Positions 19,278 to 27,026 of a DNA stretch of 64,000 nt are shown here, piece by piece. Under the pieces are notes generated by a model. The model had not been told where the DNA came from. It did not search any database and saw only the letters and a program-made list of their open reading frames with translations. The stretch comes from Gaiellasilicea sp963763755 (GTDB taxonomy: Bacteria > Actinomycetota > Thermoleophilia > Gaiellales > Gaiellaceae). A program made the position numbers and the translations under genes. The number at the start of each line of letters is the position of its first letter. Position 1 is the stretch's first letter. The DNA lies in assembly GCA_963763755.1 (NCBI GenBank), contig CAVXQE010000001.1:124001-188000 (forward strand). Direction: 5' to 3'.

Positions 19278-20195
19278 TTGAGCTCGCACGACAACGAGAC
19301 GCCGCACACGCCGCCGCCGAGCCTCTGGCCGATCGGTTTCGCGATCGGCATCGCAGTCGTCCTCACCGGGCTCGTCGTCAGCACCGTCGCCGCGGTGGTC
19401 GGCGGCGTGATCGCGCTCGTCTTCGGCTTCCTCTGGATCCGCGACGTGACGCGGCCCGTGCGCACGCCGGCGCCCGAGGTCGAGCCCGAGACCCGCGCGG
19501 CCCTCACGACAGCCGGGGCGCCGGACGCGAGCGAGGACGAAGGAGAGGAGACGTACGGCCGCAACACGTTCCTCGCCGGGGCCACGCTCGGCCTTGGCGC
19601 CGTCATCGGCGGCGTGATCACACTCCCGGTGCTCGGCTTTGCCGTTCTGCCCTCGTTCACGAACCAGCACGAGCCGGAGGTCGACCTCGGCCCGATCGAC
19701 TCGTTCCCCGAGGGGAAGTACGTGATCGCGACCTTCCTCGAGAACCCGGAGATCGGCGAGGTGAGCCGGCGGACGATGTACGTCCGCAACAACGGCCAGC
19801 TCAAGGGCGTGCCGAGCTTCACCCTCCTCTATTCGCGCTGCGTCCACCTCGGTTGCCCGACGCAGCCGAACGGGCCGATCTTCGAAGATCAGAAGTCGAC
19901 GTATGACCATAGCGTGGTGCTGACGCCGACCCTGCCGGCCGGCTTCGGCTGCCCCTGCCACGGCGGCCAGTACGACACCGAGGGCAATCGCACCGCGGGC
20001 CCGCCCGTCCGTGCGCTCGATCGCGCCGAGTTCTCGATCATCGACGGCAACCTCATCCTCGGCACGTTCTACAGCGTCGCGAAGGTCGAGGGGCAGGGCG
20101 CGCGGGCGCGGATCTACAAGTACGGCAAGATGCCCCCGGGCGTTCACGTCGACGGCGCCGAGGCGTGGCTCTACCCCCTCGAGGTGCCGCGCTAG
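19278..20195 (+). CDS. qcrA: Menaquinol-cytochrome c reductase Rieske iron-sulfur subunit
   Basis: Rieske [2Fe-2S] subunit of a bc-type complex. The N-terminus has two adjacent hydrophobic helices (residues 15-55), then a linker and a third hydrophobic segment (about 95-118) with a Gly-rich TLGLGAVIGGVI stretch. The cluster ligands are CVHLGC and CPCHGG. Length is 305 residues; the extra N-terminal helices are usual in actinobacteria. The TTG start at 19278 is inferred from the CAGGGGA ribosome-binding site. Confidence 0.9.
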   Translation: MSSHDNETPHTPPPSLWPIGFAIGIAVVLTGLVVSTVAAVVGGVIALVFGFLWIRDVTRPVRTPAPEVEPETRAALTTAGAPDASEDEGEETYGRNTFLAGATLGLGAVIGGVITLPVLGFAVLPSFTNQHEPEVDLGPIDSFPEGKYVIATFLENPEIGEVSRRTMYVRNNGQLKGVPSFTLLYSRCVHLGCPTQPNGPIFEDQKSTYDHSVVLTPTLPAGFGCPCHGGQYDTEGNRTAGPPVRALDRAEFSIIDGNLILGTFYSVAKVEGQGARARIYKYGKMPPGVHVDGAEAWLYPLEVPR

Positions 20196-21107
20196 ATGGC
20201 AACCGCACCGCCGCGAAAGAAGTCCTCGCACCCGGACCTGAAGGCGGCGGCGCTCTATCCGCTCGACTGGCTCGAGGAGCGCTCGGGCCTCGTCGGCGGC
20301 ATCAACTACTTCCTCTTCCGCAAGGTGCCGCGCGACAGCGGCTGGTTCCACACGCTCGGCTCGGCGTCACTGACCGCCTTCCTCGTGCAGGCGATCACCG
20401 GTGTGATCCTCGCGATGTACTACAAGCCCGATCCCGACTCGGCCTACGCGTCGATCCAGTTCATCACCAACGACCTCACGCTCGGCTGGCTCGTCCGCGG
20501 TATGCACCGCTGGGGCGCCAGCGTCTTCATCATCCTGATGTTCCTGCACATGGCCCGCGTCTTCCTCTTCGGGTCGTACAAGTACCCGCGTGAGCTGAAC
20601 TGGATCATCGGCGTCCTCATCCTCGCGCTGGGGATGCTCGAGGGGTTCACCGGATACCTGCTGCCGTGGGATCAGACGGCGTACTGGGCGACGGTCGTCG
20701 GCATCAACCTGAACGGGACGATGCCCGTGATCGGCCCGTTCCTCGCGCAATGGCTCGCCGGCGGGGCGGAGATCGGGTCGGACGCGCTCAGCAAGTTCTA
20801 CTCCCTGCACATGCTCGTGATCCCCGGCGCGATTTTCGCGCTGATCGGCTTCCACCTCTACCTCGTGGTCCGCCTCGGCGTCACCTCGCCGCCGTGGTCG
20901 GATGAGGCGGCCGGCCGCGAGCGGCCCGACGAAGTGGTCGCTGAGCAACGGTCGCGAGGGCCTCGTCCGGCCGGGCCGACGCGGAGGGTCCGTGGATGGC
21001 TAGCCGTCGGATCGTGGAGCGGCGGGCGGAGCACAAGCGCTACAAGGAGGACGTCGAGCGGACCGGGAAGCCCTTCTTCCCGTACGCGATGTTCCACGAC
21101 ACGGTGA
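20196..21107 (+). CDS. qcrB: Menaquinol-cytochrome c reductase cytochrome b subunit
   Basis: Cytochrome b6-like subunit holding two b hemes in a four-helix bundle. The heme-ligand pairs are seen in HRWGASVFIILMFLH and HMLVIPGAIFALIGFH. The conserved region ends at VRLGVTSPPW (about residue 230). The open frame runs to 21107, overlapping qcrC by 112 nt with low-complexity Arg/Ser sequence. A shift of one extra base near 20930 would instead end the protein at TAG 21001-21003, overlapping the qcrC start. I consider that shorter C-terminus likely. Confidence 0.85.
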   Translation: MATAPPRKKSSHPDLKAAALYPLDWLEERSGLVGGINYFLFRKVPRDSGWFHTLGSASLTAFLVQAITGVILAMYYKPDPDSAYASIQFITNDLTLGWLVRGMHRWGASVFIILMFLHMARVFLFGSYKYPRELNWIIGVLILALGMLEGFTGYLLPWDQTAYWATVVGINLNGTMPVIGPFLAQWLAGGAEIGSDALSKFYSLHMLVIPGAIFALIGFHLYLVVRLGVTSPPWSDEAAGRERPDEVVAEQRSRGPRPAGPTRRVRGWLAVGSWSGGRSTSATRRTSSGPGSPSSRTRCSTTR

Positions 21108-21817
21108 TGAGCCTCGTCGTCGTGTGCGTGATCGTCGGGCTCGCGTGCGTCTGGTACTTCACCGCGGAAGGCTCGACTGATCCCGGCTGGCTCGGCCCGT
21201 ACTACACCGAGGAGGCCGACCCGGGCACGACCAACTTCGTGCCGCGCCCCGACTGGTACTTCTACTTCCTCTTCTACCTGCTGCGGATCTTCAAGTGGCC
21301 GAACACCGTCGTGATCGGCACCGTCGGCATCCCGAACATCCTGCTGGGGATCCTGATCGCGCTGCCGTTCATCGACCTGCGGCGCGAGCGCCGGCTCTCC
21401 CGCCGCCCGGTCGCAGTGGTCTCGGCGATCGTCGTCGTGCTGGCGATGGGCACACTGACCTACAAGGGCGCGACGGCGAAGGAGTCGCTCGGCTCCGAGA
21501 CGATCCAGGAAGTGCCGAAGTGGGCCGAGGAGCAGGGCTTCGCGGACAACGAGCAAGCGGTTGCGGGTGCGGAGCTCTTCGCGGTCGCCGGCTGCCTGCA
21601 GTGCCACACCTACCTCGGCTCCGGCTCGTCCAATCTCGGCGCACCCGATCTCAGCGACATCGGCTCGACGGGTAAGGGCGTCCCCTACTTCGAGCGCTAC
21701 ATCACGAACCCGGCGCAGTTCGGAAACCTGGCGATGCCGCCGTTCGCCGCCCTCGGTCAGGAGAACCTGCACAGGATCGCCGTCTTCCTCGACGCCTCCA
21801 AGGGCCCGAAGGGCTAA
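20996..21817 (+). CDS. qcrC: Menaquinol-cytochrome c reductase cytochrome b/c subunit
   Basis: Fusion of a subunit-IV-like cytochrome b C-terminal part with a c-type cytochrome domain, as in Bacillus QcrC. It has about three membrane helices. The Qo-site motif is PDWYFYF, the PDWY variant common in menaquinol enzymes. The C-terminal heme-binding CLQCH is followed by a likely Met ligand in LAMPPFAAL. Length is 273 residues. It follows qcrA and qcrB and precedes ubiX by 3 nt. Confidence 0.9.
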   Translation: MASRRIVERRAEHKRYKEDVERTGKPFFPYAMFHDTVMSLVVVCVIVGLACVWYFTAEGSTDPGWLGPYYTEEADPGTTNFVPRPDWYFYFLFYLLRIFKWPNTVVIGTVGIPNILLGILIALPFIDLRRERRLSRRPVAVVSAIVVVLAMGTLTYKGATAKESLGSETIQEVPKWAEEQGFADNEQAVAGAELFAVAGCLQCHTYLGSGSSNLGAPDLSDIGSTGKGVPYFERYITNPAQFGNLAMPPFAALGQENLHRIAVFLDASKGPKG

Positions 21818-21820
21818 TTC

Positions 21821-22405
21821 ATGAACGTCTTCCTCGGCGTGACGGGCGCGTCCGGCGCTCCGTACGCCGCGAGGCTGCTGCGTGCCTTGACCGAGTCGGG
21901 CTGCGAGGTGGGGCTCGCTGCCTCGGCGGCGGGCATCGAGGTGCTCGCGACGGAGCTCTACGGCGACGCAACCCTCCCGCGGGAGGACGTGCTCGAGCGC
22001 TTCACTGCGGGCGCAGCCGGGGTCACGGTCTACGGCGTCAACGACTACAAGAGCCCCTACGCGTCCGGCTCCGCGAAGGTCGACGCGTACGTCGTCTGTC
22101 CCTGCTCGATGTCGACGGTGGGAACGCTCGCAGCGGGGGCGATGGCGAATCTGATCCACCGCGCCGCATCGGTCGCGCTGAAGGAAGGCCGGAGGCTCGT
22201 GCTCGTGCCGCGCGAGACACCGCTCTCGCTCATCCACCTGAACGGGCTCGCGACGCTGCAGCAGGCGGGGGCGACGATCCTGTTCGCTGCGCCCGGCTTC
22301 TACCACGGCGCCGAGACCATCGACGACCTCGTCGACTTCATCGTCGCGCGGATCCTCGACCAGCTCGGCCTGGACAACTCGCTCATGACGCGGTGGGGCG
22401 AATGA
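21821..22405 (+). CDS. ubiX: UbiX flavin prenyltransferase
   Basis: Makes prenylated FMN, the cofactor required by the UbiD protein encoded upstream. A 194-residue flavoprotein with the N-terminal GVTGASGAPYAARLL, the mid segment VVCPCSMSTVGTLAAG and VPRETPLSLIHL, all diagnostic. The stop overlaps the next ATG (ATGA). Confidence 0.93.
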   Translation: MNVFLGVTGASGAPYAARLLRALTESGCEVGLAASAAGIEVLATELYGDATLPREDVLERFTAGAAGVTVYGVNDYKSPYASGSAKVDAYVVCPCSMSTVGTLAAGAMANLIHRAASVALKEGRRLVLVPRETPLSLIHLNGLATLQQAGATILFAAPGFYHGAETIDDLVDFIVARILDQLGLDNSLMTRWGE

Positions 22406-23085
22406 CCCACGAGTCCGGCACTCTCCCAGCGGAAGGGGTCCGCTCGATGTTCGACCGGATCGCCCCGGTCTACGACCTGATGAACCGCGTGATGACCGTC
22501 GGCCTCGACCAGCGCTGGCGGCGGCTGACGGTCCGGACTGTCGTTGCGCCCGGCGATCGCGTGCTCGACGCCTGCTGTGGCACCGGCGATCTCGCGGTCG
22601 CCTCGCGGAAGGCCGGCGCCGACGTGGTCGGCCTCGACTTCTCGGAGCGGATGCTCGAGCGCGCGCGGCGGAAGGAACCCCGGATCGAGTGGATCCAGGG
22701 TGATCTGCTGGAGCTGCCGTTCGAAGCCGCGTCCTTCGACGCCGCCACCGTCGGCTTCGGCGTCCGCAACGTGGCCGACCTCGAGCAAGGGCTGGCCGAG
22801 CTGCGGCGCGTGCTGCGTCCGGGCGGCCGGGTCGGGATTCTCGAGATCACTCGTCCGCGAGGGCTGCTGCGGCACTTCTACCGGCTCTGGTTCGAGGTTC
22901 TGATCCCGCTTGCTGGCAAGATCCTTCCGGGTGGCCAGGCCTACACATACCTGCCGGCGAGCGTTCGCCGCTTCCCCGGGCCCGAAGAGCTGGCCGGGCT
23001 GATGGCGAGCCACGGCTTCGGCGAGGTCGGGTTCCGGCGCCTCGGCGGCGGCATCGTCGCCCTCCACACGGGAACTGCTCGATGA
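22402..23085 (+). CDS. ubiE: Demethylmenaquinone methyltransferase
   Basis: SAM-dependent C-methyltransferase performing the last step of menaquinone synthesis. Family motifs: MFDRIAPVYDLMNRVMT, VLDACCGTGDLA (SAM site), VGFGVRNVAD and LRPGGRVGILE. Length is 227 residues. ATG 22402 overlaps the ubiX stop, and its own stop overlaps the next gene's ATG. Confidence 0.93.
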   Translation: MTHESGTLPAEGVRSMFDRIAPVYDLMNRVMTVGLDQRWRRLTVRTVVAPGDRVLDACCGTGDLAVASRKAGADVVGLDFSERMLERARRKEPRIEWIQGDLLELPFEAASFDAATVGFGVRNVADLEQGLAELRRVLRPGGRVGILEITRPRGLLRHFYRLWFEVLIPLAGKILPGGQAYTYLPASVRRFPGPEELAGLMASHGFGEVGFRRLGGGIVALHTGTAR

Positions 23086-23990
23086 CCACCCTGGAGGATG
23101 TCCGCCGTCTGCCAGGGCTCGACTCGTACCTGGAGGCGATCGAGACACGCCTGACGACGGCAGTGGCCACGCACGGAGGTCGCGCCGCCGAGGTGGGCGC
23201 CGACGCGCTCGCAGCCGGCGGCAAGCGGTTGCGGCCTCTGCTTGCCTTCCTCTGTGCGCCCCCGGGTGAGCCGCCTCCTGTGGCAGCCGGGGTAGCCGTC
23301 GAGCTCGTGCACATGGCCACGCTCGTCCACGACGACCTGATCGACGGCGCCACCGTGCGCCGGGGAAAGCAGGCCGCTTGGGCAGCACACGGCGCGGATG
23401 CTGCCCGGGCAACGGGCGACTACCTCTTCGCGCGAGCATTCGCGGAGCTCGCCGCCGAGGGTGACGTCAAGGAAGTCGCCGTCCTGGCAGACGCGTCGCT
23501 CTGCCTCGCCCGCGGCGAGGCGATGCAGCGCCGCCAGCGCAACGATCCCGACACGCCGGTCCAGGCGTACCTCGAACGCTGCGCGCTCAAGACCGGGAAG
23601 CTCTTCGAGGCCGCTTGCTCGCTCGGCTCGGGCGGCACGCTCGGCCGTTTCGGCCTCAATCTCGGTATCGCCTTCCAGATCGCGGACGACATCCTCGACT
23701 GCTCGGGCGACACGATCGAGACGGGCAAGGTCCCGGGTACCGACCTGCGCGAGGGGACGCCGACGCTGCCGCTTCTGCTCGCCGCGCGCGAGGACGACGC
23801 GGTGCGCGCGGCCCTGGCGGGCGGGCCGATCGAGGGCGTTCTCGTGCGTGTCGCCGAGACTGGTGCACTCGAACGCTCCCGGCAGGTTGCGCTCGACTAC
23901 GCTAGGGAAGCTCGGGAAACCCTGAACGGCGGGGTCCACCGGGTGGAGCTCGAGTCACTCGCTGACGCCGTTGTGAACCGAAAGCACTGA
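23082..23990 (+). CDS. Polyprenyl diphosphate synthase
   Basis: Trans-prenyltransferase that builds the isoprenoid side chain, here most likely of menaquinone. The first Asp-rich motif is VHDDLIDGATVRRG and the second is QIADDILDCSG. GGKRLRP near residue 47 is the diphosphate-binding element. Length is 302 residues. ATGA overlaps join it to ubiE upstream and a TGATG overlap joins it to mqnE downstream. Confidence 0.9.
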   Translation: MTTLEDVRRLPGLDSYLEAIETRLTTAVATHGGRAAEVGADALAAGGKRLRPLLAFLCAPPGEPPPVAAGVAVELVHMATLVHDDLIDGATVRRGKQAAWAAHGADAARATGDYLFARAFAELAAEGDVKEVAVLADASLCLARGEAMQRRQRNDPDTPVQAYLERCALKTGKLFEAACSLGSGGTLGRFGLNLGIAFQIADDILDCSGDTIETGKVPGTDLREGTPTLPLLLAAREDDAVRAALAGGPIEGVLVRVAETGALERSRQVALDYAREARETLNGGVHRVELESLADAVVNRKH

Positions 23991-25102
23991 TGGCCATCCT
24001 TGCCCGCACATCCACGCTCGAGCCGATCCGGGAGAAGATCGAGGCCGGCGAGCGCCTGGACTTCGAGGATGGGCTCGCGCTCCTGGAGACCGATGACCTG
24101 CTCGGGCTCGGCGAGCTCGCCGACCGGGCACGCCGGCTTCGGGGCGGAACGGACGAGGTCTACTTCGTCCAGAACCTCTACTTGAACCAGACGAACGTCT
24201 GCCGGGTGAAGTGCAAGTTCTGCGCGTTCGCCGCGACCCAGAAGCAGGAGCACGCCTACACGATCTCCACGCAGGAGCTCGTCGAGGACGCCGTGCGCCA
24301 GCGGGAGCTGACCGGCTTCACCGAGATCCACATGGTCAACGGCGAGAACCCGCACGTGGATTTCGAGTTCTACGTCGATGCCGTGCGGTCGCTGAAGCAG
24401 GCGCTTCCGGACGTGCACCTGAAGATGTACACGGCCTCCGAGATCCATCACATGACGGTGCTCTCGGGCCTCACGCACGAGGAGGTGCTGCGCGAGCTGA
24501 AGGCGGCCGGGCTCGGCTCGCTACCGGGCGGCGGCGCGGAGGTGTTCGCCGAGCGCGTCCGCAAGCTCGTCGCGCCCGGGAAGGAGCATCCCGACTTCTG
24601 GTTCCGCACCCACGACGCTGCGCACCGGCTGGGGATCCCCACGCACTGCACGATGCTCTACGGCCACGTCGAAACCTACGAGGAGCGGGTCGACCACCTG
24701 CTCCGCCTGCGGGCCCAGCAGGACGAGACGGGCGGCTTCCTCGCCTTCATCCCGCTCGCGTTCCACCCCGAGAACACGGTCTTCGAGCGGCGCGGCTGGC
24801 GGCACACGACCGGCTCCGACGACCTGAAGATGCTCGCCGTCTCGCGGCTGATGCTCGACAACGTCGCGAACATCAAGGCCTACTGGATCATGATGGGCAT
24901 GCCGCTCGCGGCAGTTGCGCTCCACTTCGGCGCCAACGACGTCCAGGGCACGGTCGTGCGCGAGCAGATCTTCCATGCTGCCGGCGCGGTCACCGAGACG
25001 GAGCAGAAGATCGAGGAGCTCGTCCGCTTCGTGCGCGACGCGGGCCGGATCCCGGTGCAGCGCGACACGCTTTACAAGGAGCTGCGGCGATGGTCCGACT
25101 AG
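23990..25102 (+). CDS. mqnE: Aminodeoxyfutalosine synthase
   Basis: Radical SAM enzyme that joins chorismate-derived enolpyruvyl benzoate to SAM in the futalosine menaquinone route. The radical SAM cluster motif is NQTNVCRVKCKFCAF (CxxxCxxC). Other conserved blocks are MVNGENPHVDFEFY and LGSLPGGGAEVFAERVR. Length is 370 residues. It is followed by mqnA and mqnC with overlapping ends, so three futalosine-pathway genes lie together. Confidence 0.92.
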   Translation: MAILARTSTLEPIREKIEAGERLDFEDGLALLETDDLLGLGELADRARRLRGGTDEVYFVQNLYLNQTNVCRVKCKFCAFAATQKQEHAYTISTQELVEDAVRQRELTGFTEIHMVNGENPHVDFEFYVDAVRSLKQALPDVHLKMYTASEIHHMTVLSGLTHEEVLRELKAAGLGSLPGGGAEVFAERVRKLVAPGKEHPDFWFRTHDAAHRLGIPTHCTMLYGHVETYEERVDHLLRLRAQQDETGGFLAFIPLAFHPENTVFERRGWRHTTGSDDLKMLAVSRLMLDNVANIKAYWIMMGMPLAAVALHFGANDVQGTVVREQIFHAAGAVTETEQKIEELVRFVRDAGRIPVQRDTLYKELRRWSD

Positions 25103-25858
25103 GCCGGATCTCGTATGTGAACATGGCCCCGGTCTTCCACCGGCTGAACGCCGAGGTGGACGAGGTGCAGGGAGTGCCGACCGAGCTGAACGCCCTGCTG
25201 CTCGACGGGGACCTGGATCTGGCACCGATCTCGTCGATCGAGTACGCGCGCCACGCGTCGTCGCTGCGGATCCTGCCGCGGATGTGCGTCTCCTCCGAGG
25301 GCGCAGTCGACTCGATCCAGATCGTCTCGAAGATCCCGTTCTCGTCGATTCGCTCGATCGCGGTGACGCCCGAGAGTGCGACCTCCGTCGTGCTTGTCGA
25401 AGGTCCTGCTCCCGAACGCCGTCCAGGTGCCGCTCGAGGAGGAGGCCGACGCGAAGCTCCTGATCGGCGACGCGGCGTTGAAGAGCGCGTTCGAGGACCC
25501 GACTCCCCATTACGACCTGGGGAGACTGTGGCTCGAGCGAACAGGGCTCCCGATGGTCTTCGCTGTCTGGGCGGCACCCGAGCCGGTTGCCGACGGCGTC
25601 GCGGAGCTCGAGCATTCGCTCGTGGCGAGCGTTCGGCTCGCGCGGGCCGAGCCCGACGTCCTCGCCTTCGAGGCGAGCGAGCGCTACGGCTATCCCGCCG
25701 GCTATCTCGCGCGCTACTTCGAGAAGCTCCGCTACTCGTTCGGCCCGCGCGAACGGGCCGGGCTCTACACCTTCCTCGAGATGGCCCGTGACGTCGGCGA
25801 GCTCGAGCACGTCCCCGAGCTGCGCTTCGTCGGCAGGCGCGACCCCGTTCAGGCATGA
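25090..25858 (+). CDS. mqnA: Chorismate dehydratase, frameshifted
   Basis: MqnA converts chorismate to 3-enolpyruvyl benzoate, the first futalosine-pathway step. The N-terminus reads RLGRISYVNMAPVF, the family start, and DLAPISSIEYA is conserved. The frame shifts by one extra base at about 25401: ATSVVLV continues in the next frame as KVLLPNAVQVPLEEEAD, then LIGDAAL. The full length of about 256 residues is normal once joined. ATG 25090 overlaps the end of mqnE, and the stop overlaps mqnC (ATGA). Confidence 0.88.
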
Positions 25859-26955
25859 CCGCCGTCGAGACCCGCACCGTCGCGGAGATCCTCGAGAAGG
25901 CGCTCGACGGAGAGCGCATCTCCGACGACGAGGCCGTCGCGCTCCTCCGGTCGCGCGAGCTCGTGCCGGTCGGCCGCGTCGCCGACGAGCTGCGCAACCG
26001 GAAGGTCGACCCCGACCGGATCACGTTCATCGTCGACCGGAACCTGAACTACACGAACATCTGCGTCACCGACTGCGATTTCTGCGCCTTCTACCGCAGT
26101 CCCGGCGACCGCAACGAGGGCTACCTGCTGCCGAAGCCGGTGATCTTCAAGAAGATCGAGGAGACGCTCGCGATCGGCGGCACGGGCGTGCTGATGCAGG
26201 GCGGGCACCACCCGGACCTCGGCGTCGACTACTACGAGGATCTCTTCAGCTCGATCAAGCAGCGCTACAAGATCCACCTGCACGCGTTGTCCCCGCCCGA
26301 GATCCAGCACATCGCACGGCGGTCGAAGCTCACGGTCTGGGAGACGCTCTCACGGCTGCGCGACTCCGGGCTCGACTCGGTCCCGGGCGGCGGCGGCGAG
26401 ATCCTCGTCGACCGCGTGCGCGAGATCATCGCGCCCAAGAAGACCAAGTCCTCCGAGTGGCTCGACGTGATGCGACACGCACACAAGCTCGGCATGTCCA
26501 CGACCGCGACGATGATGTACGGCCACGTCGAGACGGTCGAGGAGCGCGTCGAGCACATGCGCCGGATCCGGGAGCTGCAGGACGAGACTCGCGGCTTCCG
26601 CGCCTTCATCTCCTGGACGTTCCAGCGTGACGGCAACCGGCTCGACGATGTCGTGCGCGACGAGGACCGGCCGACCTCGTTCGACTATCTGCTCACGCAG
26701 GCGGTCTCGCGGATCTACCTCGACAACGTCGACCACATCCAGAGCTCGTGGGTGACGCAGGGCCTGAAGATCGGGCAGGTTGCGCTCGGCTTCGGAGCGG
26801 ACGACATGGGGTCGGTGATGATCGAGGAGAACGTCGTCTCGGCCGCCGGCACGACCTATCGCACGTCGACCGAGGAGCTCGTTCACCTGATCCGCTCGCT
26901 CGGCAAGACGCCGGTGCAGCGCGACACGCTCTACCGCGACGTCAAGGTCTTCTAG
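25855..26955 (+). CDS. mqnC: Cyclic dehypoxanthine futalosine synthase
   Basis: Radical SAM enzyme that cyclises dehypoxanthinylfutalosine. Cluster motif NYTNICVTDCDFCAFYR; further marks are GVLMQGGHHPDLG, HALSPPEIQHIA and DSVPGGGGEILVDRVR. Length is 366 residues. It is the last gene of the block that starts at ubiD. MqnB and MqnD are not in this window. Confidence 0.93.
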   Translation: MTAVETRTVAEILEKALDGERISDDEAVALLRSRELVPVGRVADELRNRKVDPDRITFIVDRNLNYTNICVTDCDFCAFYRSPGDRNEGYLLPKPVIFKKIEETLAIGGTGVLMQGGHHPDLGVDYYEDLFSSIKQRYKIHLHALSPPEIQHIARRSKLTVWETLSRLRDSGLDSVPGGGGEILVDRVREIIAPKKTKSSEWLDVMRHAHKLGMSTTATMMYGHVETVEERVEHMRRIRELQDETRGFRAFISWTFQRDGNRLDDVVRDEDRPTSFDYLLTQAVSRIYLDNVDHIQSSWVTQGLKIGQVALGFGADDMGSVMIEENVVSAAGTTYRTSTEELVHLIRSLGKTPVQRDTLYRDVKVF

Positions 26956-27026
26956 CCCGCGGCGAGCGCGATGAGGACGCAGAGCGTCCAGCTACGACCG
27001 ATCATCGGCGCAGCGTAGTCCGCTGC

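Noticed and set aside
19240..19281. Short ORF MSARRLNHQGNLT before qcrA
   Set aside because: Only 13 codons, no conserved feature; the region is better read as the qcrA leader with its ribosome-binding site.
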